Assembly (NCBI RefSeq): GCF_003073045.1
Contig: NC_037592.1
Span: forward strand, 10,320,007-10,384,006
Direction: 5' to 3'
Origin: Pomacea canaliculata
Taxonomy: Eukaryota; Mollusca; Gastropoda; Architaenioglossa; Ampullariidae
DNA: 64,000 nucleotides
Part shown: positions 32,006 through 43,200 of the stretch, piece after piece
How positions within the stretch are numbered: position 1 is the first letter of the stretch
Layout: each line of letters begins with the position of its first letter
Notes under the pieces: generated by a model
The model's database searches: none
The model's input: the letters and a program-made list of their open reading frames with translations, nothing else
Told to the model about the DNA's origin: nothing
Translations under genes and position numbers: made by a program

Positions 32006-35000
32006 TGACGACTAAGGTGTGTCAACATAGACCTATATCTGATAGGCAAGTGACCGTCTCATCAGCTTATGGCGTAGTCAATATTGTTCTATGTATTTTG
32101 ACACAAAACGGAATTTTTATTTAAGCTCATAATTTTAACAGAATGTACACAAAATGGCGAGTTCATTCCATTTATATGTGATACATTTTACACGATAAAA
32201 CTAGACAGGTATCCGGAGATTGCTCAATGCACTGGTCGTGGGGCCTGTTAAGGGGAGTATCGACATTCCTGAGTGAATAATTCTAACGGTCACTGCGAGC
32301 TGCTCACTCGTAACGGTGCTTGAGGAATGAGGGAGGGTAGAGAGAGAGGAGGGGTAGGAGTCTAGGAGAGATACAGGATAGAGGCCTGCGTACTGTCGAG
32401 CAGTCATACAGCAAGAACAAACAGATATACAGTTGTACACACCAAAATACGCGTCCAGTTGACACTCATTTTTTTTGACGAATTTATTAACATATAAACA
32501 TCAGAGAATGCTGCTATAAGTTTTAATTTCTGACTTTTTAAACAAAATGAGTATATAAACAACAGGAAGTTTGATCAATACTTCTCGGAAATCATTGCAT
32601 CACTTTGTACAAAATACTAAATATATCTTCTCACAAAATACATAATTTAACTAAAATGAAAATATAAAAGATAACAATGATGAAATAGAAACATCGATGT
32701 CAATACTTGTTTCCATTTCTCTCAAAAACACCGTCGGCCAACTACATAGAATCCTCTGCCAAAAGAAAAATATTCCCCCAACCCCTCCCACACGACTACC
32801 CATCGTGATTAGTTTTTGCAAACTGTACATTGAACTTATCACACTTCCTCTTAAAACAGAAATGCTATATTAAATAATATGCAGCAGCCTTCAAAATAAA
32901 AAAATACAGTCGTGGAAAAATATATTTAGCATCAACACAGGGAAGCATAATTATAATTATGAGACAAACGGAAAGACATGGTGGATTAATTGCTGGGGAG
33001 AATGACTAGCAGCCAAGAAAGGTCGGCATGGGAAGCAGCGTGTTAGTCAGGGTACTGCATGAGAACAAAAGCGAGTTAAAGATAACAAACAACATCAAAT
33101 GCATTGTTCAAACGATGGCACTAGTTGCGCCTGTCTTGGCAATTATCTACCCGTTTTAAACGTTTAAGTTTGGCTGGTACAGCGTGCTCAGTACCATTTA
33201 GAGGATACAGCCATCTGAACACAAGAAGGCATGACCTCAGTCTTGTTAAACGGGGGAAACAAATCGTTTAACGTTTTGTCGGTAACACAAAGACTAACAA
33301 ACACACATGATGTCCTATACCACAACTTCTCTCTCTCTCTCAAAAAAAAAAATCAAAAAAAAAAAAAAATCAGTTATAACGGGAAGTAATTACAAGTATA
33401 TGTCATCGGATTTCTCGACGAAAACTGTTTTCCATATTTATCTGCAAACCCCCTCATTCACACTCCCCCTTCACTCTTTGTCACTTTATTTCTCCTTTCG
33501 TTTTCTTCATGTCTCATTAAATGTGCGTGTGTGTGCATGCGTGCGAGCGATACTGTGTGTGTGAAAGTCATGCAAGTGTGGAGTTTGAAATTGAAATGCA
33601 TAGACCTTGTCCATTGTTACACCTAGGTTCAATACCTTCAGTACAGAAGACACACACACACTGTGGTTGTGGGAGGAGGACACATTCAATGTCTACTTCG
33701 GTTGATTAAGTTCATACCAGAGACATACGTGAAAATATGAATTATTTTAAGATTTCACCACGAATGTTAAAGTTGAAATCTTTAAACAAAACGAAACATA
33801 TATACAATAATACAGTCAGAATAAAACCAAGTTTTAAAAACAATTTTCGCTCATTTCCCTGTTATTCTCATCAGCAACAACACATAAAATACTTTGCTAT
33901 AACATAAGTATCCAACAACTTCCAATATTTTCTAGTCTTCTTATCATTCAACATTTAAAAACAAGGGTGAGAAACACTAAATACAATCTATCATTATATC
34001 AATCATCTTTTTAATCATTATTTATCTACATTTTCTTTTTAGTTTTTTCCCTCTTCCATGGAAACATTTGGTTGATAAGTAAAATACACATTTGTGGTTT
34101 TTAGTGTTAAAAATATGTTTATGTCATGACAGGACCAAATAATAAATACTAGTTTGGCAAAATTATTTCTTTCATATTTATAATAACACTCTCGTTAGCC
34201 ATAGCTCTCTTACTGACACGCACAAACGAACGCGCACACACACACACACAATTTCATACACATAATCTTTTCTTTTTTTTTCCCTCTCCCTTATACATCC
34301 TGTCTCACACAACTCTATACAATCATCCACTCTTGTCTTTCACAGTGCCATCAGTTCTTGACTCTCACCTCCATGACGACGTAGCGGTGTGAAAGAACTC
34401 ATTCATCAATATTTATCAGTTGAAAAAAAGTCCTGTACATAATTTACAATTTCACACATATCCAAGCCATACTGTTAGTTCGTAGAACGTGTAGACCAAG
34501 TAGAAAAAAAAATCACTTTGAAATAACTAAAACCAATGTGAAAAAGACTCTTAAACCTGAATTTAAACAAAAGATCCACACTTTTGTCAATACCTGGCAG
34601 CTAACTTTCATTACAAACACTAGCGCCACCTGCCCACCAATCCCCGACTACTCATGCCATTCCTCCCCCGCCCTGATCCTCGCCGCCCTCATCAGTTTAC
34701 CAATTGCTCTTATCGGCATGCGTCCAGCCTCGCAGAAACGTCTAATTAGTTACCTCCCCTCTATCGCCGGCGGCCAGCAGACAACGCCCTCTACCCTTGT
34801 CCCACCCAACCACTTTCCAGCTGTGGGTCGCTCAGCGCATGTAACATGGGCAACACGTTAAACAGGAAGGTGAATTGGTGAACAGCTTCCCTAGTTTTTC
34901 ATACATTTTTTTCTTTCTCTCTCTCGCTTTTTCTTTGTTTATCTTATTTAGGTCCGCCCATCGACAGTTATTTTTTTCGCTTTAAAAAAATGATAGGACT

Positions 35001-35400
35001 ATAAAATATAAGGTTTCCATTTCTTGTCAGTTTTTGGTTTAGGATTCTGGTTTTATTGGGGGCTAAAAAGCCCACGATATATATTTTTTTAATACACGGC
35101 ACCCACCCTTTTATATTAGTATTGTTCCTTATTTTGGCAGCTGTATTATGGATGTTATCATGGGGTTTATTGGCTTATAACCATTTAAATATCACTTGCT
35201 CTCGCCGTGGTATGGCCTCAGTTGCTGGCACGGCATTAAACCACACTAACCTAACCTTGCGCGCGCACATATGCGCGTATATAAAACATATACTATGTAT
35301 ACAGGCATCCTCTCTCTTTTTTTGTCTGTCTGACGTCCATGTCCCACTCATCTCTTTCCGACACTTTCATCACTCTTCCTTTCTGTGCCTCTCATGAACA
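32006..35400. other. Intergenic stretch, no gene seen
   Basis: AT-rich sequence with A runs (33,345-33,370), CA tracts (34,230-34,250) and CT runs. The open frame at 34,538-34,861 has no recognisable domain and no splice context. Confidence 0.5.
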
Positions 35401-35665
35401 ATATATATATCTCAAACAAGCATTTATTTTTCTTTTCTCTCTCTCTCGCACACTAGCATTTGTATATATATATTCTCTCTATCTCCATCAGAAGCATTTC
35501 TATTTCTCCCTTTCACACACGCACACACATGCACTTTCTCACTTCTCTCTCCCTCATACTCACACTTTTTCCCTCCTCCACAAACTCATTCCCACTCCCC
35601 TATACTATCTCTATCTCATCCCAACCCCATCTGTCTGTCTGTCTGCCTCTCGTTCTATTTTATCC
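35401..35665. repeat. CT/CA-rich pyrimidine tract
   Basis: About 260 bp of CTCTCT, CACACA, TCTGTC and related units on the plus strand, giving Leu/Ser/Thr-rich chance frames. Confidence 0.85.
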
Positions 35666-35668
35666 TAG

Positions 35669-35851
35669 AAGAATATCTTCGGCTCTGACACACAGGCTAA
35701 TATTTCTTCCTCGTCTCTGTCGATCCAGCGGAAGCAAGTCGAGTCAGGATCCCGCTGCTTCCTCTGTCATCAGCACCAACTGTTCAACAAGGAGAACAAC
35801 TCAACATCCACGGCTTCTGCTTTCACGACAGAGAGACAGAGAGCGTTTTGA
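35669..35851 (+). other. Candidate terminal coding exon, unassigned
   Basis: A long pyrimidine tract ending TTTTATCCTAG is followed by a 60-codon frame beginning KNIFGSDTQANISSSSLSIQ and ending TTERQRAF with a TGA. Composition looks more protein-like than its surroundings, with a Cys-x-x-Cys in SRCFLCHQH. No family was recognised and no upstream plus-strand exons were found. On the opposite strand the same block could hold a short terminal exon of the DRAM gene, so the call is open. Confidence 0.22.
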
Positions 35852-37023
35852 CTACCACGCTCGGCACGAAACCAACAGCTGGTTGCATTAGTTTACACAA
35901 GTGAAACAAGGTGCCGGAAGTGACGTTGTCCTAAGTTTCATGAATGGTCGGGGAAAAAAAAAGAATGTTTCTTGCAGCTCCCTGACCATTTATATTATCA
36001 CAGTTTGTGATCATTCCGTCTTTCTTTTTCTCTGTGGGTAACAAAACTCTGTCGACCCACTCATCCACGCCTACCCACCAGCACTCCGGGCAGGTGTCCT
36101 CAAACTATAGTTCGGGCGAACGGGATAATCCTTAGAAAAGAGCGGAAGTGAAAATAATGTGACGAGAGTGATCCGCCTTGTCACAGACGGAGGCACATTT
36201 CAGTGAAGGCACAGTCGAGCACATCACGGTCGAGCCTCGGGTGTTTGAAGAACAGTTGGAAAAGGTCTCGGCAGTTGGACCGGGGATGAAGAGGTGATGA
36301 ACGAATTGGTGAGTCCGTGGTCAAAGTCAACGACTCCTGATTGTTAAACCTTTCTCAGACCAGAACTCAACGACACGTTGTATCCTGGAACTTCTTGTCT
36401 GGTATTTCAAGGCATTTCTTTCGAGAAGAATTTTTCTTCATTGACCTTACTGAGTGTCGATAGTCTGCAGAACACTTCTTGCCAAGGGTCAAAGGGCACT
36501 CAGACCCGGACACCCTGACGACGTGGTGAGGTCACGCACAAGAAGTTATTGCAGTGAGGTTCATCAGCGTCGGTCGAGACACAGGGAAAGGACTGCCATC
36601 CGACAGGTGTCCGGTCTACACTGCTTGTCCGTTACTCATTGACCAGGGCAGCGCGTTGCCGTTGACTGCGGGTCGAGGCTGGACATAAAGAGAGAGACAG
36701 CAAGAGTCACGTGGTGTTCTGAGGCCGGGTGCACAGCAAGTCGCTAGGCAGTGGCTAGATGACCAGCTGTCAGCTAACTGTTTGCTAAGCGCAATAGTCA
36801 CGCACCTACCCCCTGGCGACCTGCTGTGAGTTGTATTCACTGCCCTGCACAACAAGCGGCTCAGATGAATTTCCATCGGACTCTACATGGACTTATATCT
36901 CCCATACATCACAACTGAATGATCAAAACTGAATGAAAAGACTTGTGGCTTGCAAAAAAAAAAAAAAAAAAAAATGTAAAAAATAGCTGTTACTTATGTA
37001 AAAATATTGACTAGATAGATGGA
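35852..37023. other. Non-coding stretch downstream of the DRAM gene
   Basis: No firm exon. There is a poly-A run at 36,952-36,974. A GTGAGT donor-like site at about 36,311 follows a short ATGAACGAATTG on the plus strand, but it lacks other support. Confidence 0.4.
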
Positions 37024-37215
37024 CTAAGATACAACTTGTAATTCATATGTTGGTAAAAAATACCAATTTACCGGGTCCTCCAGCAGTTGCACGCGAGGCC
37101 CAAGCAGGGAGATGCGCTTGAAGCTGGGGTAAAAGGTCAGAACAAAGAAGACGATGGACAGTGCGGTCAGCCACTCGGACACCGTGGAGACCAGGTACAC
37201 GGGCCTCAGGACGTC
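37024..37215 (-). CDS. DRAM-family gene exon 6 (provisional last exon)
   Basis: Acceptor GTGTTGCAG; encodes DVLRPVYLVSTVSEWLTALS then the rest of TM6 and FYPSFKRISL, matching 'ist.cEW....f...ltf..dF..i.l'. A stop lies at 37,024, but a plausible donor CCG|GTAAAT at 37,071 and AT-rich sequence after it suggest the true C-terminus may come from another exon. Confidence 0.85.
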   Translation of the reverse strand, partial: DVLRPVYLVSTVSEWLTALSIVFFVLTFYPSFKRISLLGPRVQLLEDPVNWYFLPTYELQVVS

Positions 37216-40200
37216 CTGCAACACGACATCACTCTCAGAATAGTACAGTACCTGCACGAGCATTCTCTCTCTCACACACACAAACACAAAAGCGCGTATG
37301 CACACGCGAACACACACACAAGGAAACACACATGAACGTACGCGCACGCACACACACACATGGGCAAACACAATCACACTAACACACAGAAGGACGCATA
37401 CACAATCACGCATGCACACACGCACAAATGCCCATACACTAACACACACAAACACGCAAACCCCTGCGTGCACAATAAAATCACGCGCACTCATACACGC
37501 ACGTACGTGCGCTCACACAGAGCTACACACACACACACACGCGCATCACCGCATACATACACCTCCACCCGCAATATCTAGTAAGCAAGTCTGACAAAGA
37601 GGAAAGGAAAACAAGCGCCATTACACAGGATTGATAGCCTCTTCCCACCCGCCCTCAGCCCCTCCACACACACCCGCCGATGCCTAAGGGCCTGTAAGCT
37701 ACCCAGAACCGACACCACCCTCACCACTTTAAGAGCTAATGCACGGCGCTCGAGATGCACTGCCATGAAAGATATTCTCGTCGACTTTACACCGAAAACC
37801 GTAACCTTATCACCTTTCTTGCTTTACCTGGTATTTTTGACATGCTATAAAAAGAAAGAAAGAAAAAGAAAAAAAAATAGACTAGTGGATGCAAAAAACC
37901 CATATTTACTTACTTCTTTTGTCCCGTGTTTTTTCCCTTCTCGGATTTTGAAGATTGACTTGCTGACAGCGACTAGTCTTTAGTCAAAGCCAATACAACG
38001 ACGATGATAACATCTTAATTATTGTTGTCGAACTCTGACATGGACTAGAAGGGTGACAAAAAGAGAGGGAGGGATAGAGGCAGAAAAAGAGATTGGAAAG
38101 AAAGATAAAGCGAAAGAAAAACTATTTCTTAAAAGAAAAAACATTTTTTGCTTTACATTTTGTTGACTTGTTGTTGAGAACGATTTCTACGCCATTAACA
38201 TATAAAGATCTGGAAAACGTTTTCTTTGAGAATCTCGGCAAGTTTATGTAATAATTTGTGAAGTGGAGATTTCAAATAGAAAAAAAAATTTCAATTGAAA
38301 ACTGCTGGGATACGAAGACGGTATCTCCCTAAATTCACTTAGGATCTTTGCATGTATTTGTCAGTAAATTTCTCTTTCTTTCTCCTTCTTGAAAAAACTG
38401 TCTATACTGCTCTATATAAACTGTCTATACTACTCTAAATGACTTATCTATACTACTCTTTCTTTTACTCTTTATTTCTTAATAAACTTCCCAAATTCGG
38501 GAAAGCATAATCATCCTTGCTATTCAAGTATCATATTTAATGGTAACGTCAAATTTTAATCGTGTTAAGGCCATTTTGAATCCTCTCAGTATTTAATCAA
38601 GGTGGTCTTTCCGCTGTTGTCTGTGATGTAACTGTAACGTCTTGCTAATTAACGTCCTAATTAGTGAGAACTGAACAACATCATATTCACAGCGTCCCGA
38701 CCAGTCACGCAAAATCTCGCTAGTTGACGCGAGAGGTCAAGGATACAGGTCACAAGGCAGCAGGACAGTAAGGTGCTGTTGAGAACTTGCAAACAGGCGA
38801 CGCAGCCCCGCCGGCCGTCACGTAACGACAGTGTCGTCTGCAGCCAGCAGTACGCCAGCCCCAGGACGAACGCAAGCCCCGCCCCTGTGTAGTGGGCAGG
38901 CCGCATCTCGTTAGTCTGAAAATAAAAGGAACTAATAAATACTAAATAAATGACTTCTGTGTGATGTATGAAAAATTTAAAGACAGGCATGTAAAAATAA
39001 AAATAGACAAGAACATGAAGTAGATGACTCTGAAGTCAACAGAAACGTTGGAAATGATTTTAAGAGAGAAAATGGACAAGCATGTCGAAATTTGAGGCGA
39101 GAAAGCGGACAGAAGTGTTGGAATTCATGAGAGAAGGTGGTCTGGCATGTCCGGGATCCAAATACTGATCCCTCCCCTACTCCCTTCAGCTAACGCTAAG
39201 TAGTGAAAGTCATCCACGTCACACATCATGACATGGCGCAACACCTGACGTTCACGACTGCAAGATCACGTGATAGTAGACAATTTCCTCCCCGGAACCT
39301 GATTGGTTCTTCCATTACCAAAGGACATGCATGGAGGTGAACACTTCGCGGGAGACTTGTAGCTTGACTAAAGTCATCACAAACTGACGAAACGTTAAAA
39401 AAAAAGTCTAAACCAGAATATTGCATTCACGTTTATACTTCTCGCGAGTTGTTTATTTTCTCAGGTGTTTAAATCGTTCAGCTTGGCGGGAGGTCTGTAT
39501 GGGTGGAGTGTTTGGCAGGTGATAGCGTGAATATGCAACAGGTGTTTACGTCAGAACGGACAAACTTACGGGATGCACTATTTGCAACTGAAAATAAACT
39601 TTAGGTTTTATTTGGGGAAAGAGATTCGGAAAAAGATACCTGTCTATGACGTACGTACGTGTGTGTGCTGCGCGTGGAGCAGAGGCGAGCTTATACCCTT
39701 TACATACAAATAAACCCTCACATCATGATTTCTCACAGAAAGCAAACTTCAGGAAGGTGAGACCGTTACACTCCGAGAAAAGTGCCGTTGACGTATCAAA
39801 ACTATTTTTGCACAGAGTTCCGCGGCCGTACAGTACCTGCTGTAAGATCGCTGCTATCATCAATTCGTTTATCTTACACAAAAATCAACCCTGTGCCTCT
39901 AGCATTTCTCCCGCTAACCTTTCCCTTGGCCCCATCGGCAGCACGTGACCACGAGACTTATCTTCCCCAGACTTTTTTTATGCGCACGCATCTTGCCAAC
40001 AGACGTACCGACACGTCGACAGCTCGCAGGGAGGCGCGTCTACTCACTGTCACGAGTCTTCAGCGCAAGTGATACGATAATATATTGGAATTCTTCAGCC
40101 TGAAATATGTCTACTGCCAGTCGAGGGCCCTCCGTCCTCCCGCCTGATGTTCCATTGCTCACCAGCAGTCAGCAGCAGAACTCTCGGATTTCTCTCGTTG

Positions 40201-43200
40201 AGCGAGACGTCGACGGTTGATAGTCGCTGGTTACAATGTAGGTGTCTCGTGTTACGCTGTGGTGACATTTGTTACGATATTAATGACTTTTGTAATTTTT
40301 TTTCGTTTTTTGCGTGGAAATCGTTAGCGAAATAAATTGTCATGTGTGAAGTATATCAACAGCATCTCGGCTTCCGTTTCATAAACATGTCCTCGCCCAT
40401 TTCTGGAGACGAAAACACACTTTTAGCTTCACCTTCGTCGTATCTGTTACATATTCATCCCCTTCCCCAGCATTTGTGAATCAGACTCCAGTCCACGTGA
40501 CTTTTGAACCAGATTTTGGCACAGTTCGCTCGAATCAGTCAGGGCTCCAAGCCGTCGAGACCTTCTGACAGCTTCACATAAACAGTAAACACACCAGGGT
40601 CGATAATCGGATTTTAAAGATGATGCGTCTGGAAACAGTCAGAATGCACGGCAGGAGTCAGAAAAGTGGTTCATTCTAAAGTGTGGATGCACCCACCATA
40701 CTGGCAGAAAGGGAAGCAGCAGCGCAGAGTGATAAAAAAAAAAAAAAAAAAAAAAAGATCTCGTGAGTAGTGTTCGAGGTCAGGTAAACAGAGAAAGCCT
40801 GTGCACAACTGTGAAAGAGAACGAAAAAAAAAACCGCTTAGGTTATAAAGAGATGATTAGGAAGGAGGAGAAACTTCGGAAAGAAAAACATGGGAGAAAA
40901 TAACTGAATTGAATGGGGTGATCGATGTTGGGTAGATGACGTGTGCATGTCTTTAAAGCAATGACTGAGAAGTATGTTTCTGGCAGGGCAGCCACTTTAA
41001 AAAACAAAGCAAAACAAAACAAAAAAAAGCAACCAAACAAAAACAAACAAAAAAACAAAAAAAAAACAAACAACAAACAAACAAAACAACAACAACAACA
41101 AAACCAATCAACCAACCAAACAAACAAACAAACAAAAAATCCAAAAAAAACAAAAAAAAAAAAACAAAACAAAACAAAAACCAAACCACCCGCCGCAAGC
41201 CAGCTTTTCCCTCGGACACAGAAAAAAAAAGTTATCAGTAGTTCCGACAGCAGCCTGTCAGTAAGACGCAGCGCTTGACACTTCCACCTCGGGTGGCAAC
41301 CGTTCCTCATTACTCACAGCGCCTCCGAGACGCTAGCACCACCAGGGTCGCCGCCAACTGTCTTTCAGTCGTTTCATTTCTGCTGTCGACTGGACACACG
41401 ATGTTTAGCTGGAGATAATCGCAGACAATTTTCGCAGACAGCGAGGCAGTTACGGCCACCCTCCTACAGCATGTTCCAGTCGGGTAACACTGATGGTATC
41501 GCCCCTCTGCCTCCTTCTGATGGTCTATTCTAATCGTCGCTAACTGAAGAAGATGCATTCATGTTGTGCACAATCAACAGTATTAATGTCTTATGTCTTA
41601 ACTCTACAGGCTTTTGTAGGCTCCACTTTTTTTCCAGGGAATTGGGCGGGGGAGGGAGACTCTTTCGTTTCTGTATGGATCTTTGTGTATTCGAAGAAAG
41701 GAGAAAAAAAATTCCATTCAGATTTAAGCTCGCCTTGACAGGTGACATGTAAACAATTGCCACACACCTGGGTTTCGAACCACTTCATCGGATGATATCA
41801 GTCTCCTTAAGCCTCATTACGACTCAAACAAGCATGGAAGGAGAGGAGAGGAAAAAAAAAGACAAAGAAAGATTGTGTAGGAACGCCTAATTGACATACA
41901 TTCCAAACTTTCCCATTGGCTGTTGTCTTGACAACAAGAACCGTATCTATGTTGTCAGGATTTTAACCTCATTCAACTGTAATGTTGAAGACTTGTATTT
42001 CGAGAACGGGAGGAGTCAAATAAACATACAATAAAGTCTGGGGAAATGGCATCTCGCACACTGAGCTCTGCTCAGTCATTACAACAACAAAATCTTACTC
42101 CTGCAAAACAAGAAAGTGATTAGGGAGACGAATAGGGTGTCGTACATTGAACTTTGCACCTGAACCCTCAGGGTGTTCTCATTAGGAAGCGCATGACAGT
42201 GATTTAGTACTAGCCTCCCTTACCTGGAAGTTGGCTACCATGCTGAGGCCAAAGGCCGACAACCACCCAACGATAAGGGAGGCGATGCAGAGGCGGCGAC
42301 CGCGTCGGTTGAAATTTCTGCTGCTGCTGGAGTGATGGAACCTGGACGTCTTGAAGATTTCCATCTGCTGGAGGAACCTGACGTAGATGTTGGCCCCACT
42401 GTGGACACACAAGAGGTGAGAACCTTATCCAGCTCCAACACCCGACGGCATGAAATATTTCATGTAAGCAAACGGATGTCTGAATAAGTATTTAAGTATT
42501 AAAGAATATTTGTATCTTGGGAGGAAGTGTTGAGCTTCTGCTTGTTAGGTGTGTATGTGAGTGAGAGAGGATAAGAGAGAGAGGAGAGGAAAGGAGAGGA
42601 GAGAGAGGAGAGGAGAGGAGAGAGAATATCCCACTTAAAAGTACAGGCAAGAAAATCATTCCGTGCAAAGGAGAAAGCCATCCCAGGAGAGGTCTGTCCT
42701 CATTAAACACCCGCGCCGTAGCGGGTGGCTTTAGGCCACTGACACATGCGACTGTTCTCGTAATTCATTCACCCCCTCCACCCGAAACCCAGCTTCCCAT
42801 CATCCCCACCCACCCAGGGGACTGCACCGAGAGACTCCGACACAGTTCCTGGTAGGACCGACAACTCTTACAAGTTGAGCACTCACAGGTGCTGCCCTCT
42901 ACACGTGTGCGGCAAAATGTAGGTGAGGAGCTTTGTTTACCTTGTAACTGTTGACTGCACAACATGCTGACAGTCGGTCTTAAGAGAAATGTGCAAGGAG
43001 GAAGGGGAAAGTCTGGTCAGGGGAATAACGGCCTGTGTCAATTAACGGGACGTGGGGGTGGAGGAGTGGGTGCGAGGGTGGAGGTAAGGACGTGGCGGTG
43101 CACGTGCAGGTTACTGTGAGAACGTTATGTCGAGAGTAGAACGCATTCTGTTAAAAAAAGAATGTTGAAGAAGAATATTTGACCTGCCTCCTTTTGCCAT

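Noticed and set aside
34538..34861. 107-codon plus frame with mixed composition
   Set aside because: No acceptor, donor or family signature; probably chance.
37024..37594. Long Cys/Val-rich (minus) and His/Thr-rich (plus) open frames
   Set aside because: They arise from the CA-rich tract. Only the part of the minus frame below 37,215 is coding, as the last DRAM exon.
40843..41310. 155-codon Phe/Cys/Leu-rich minus frame and 111-codon Lys/Asn/Gln plus frame
   Set aside because: Both are translations of an A/C-only low-complexity tract.
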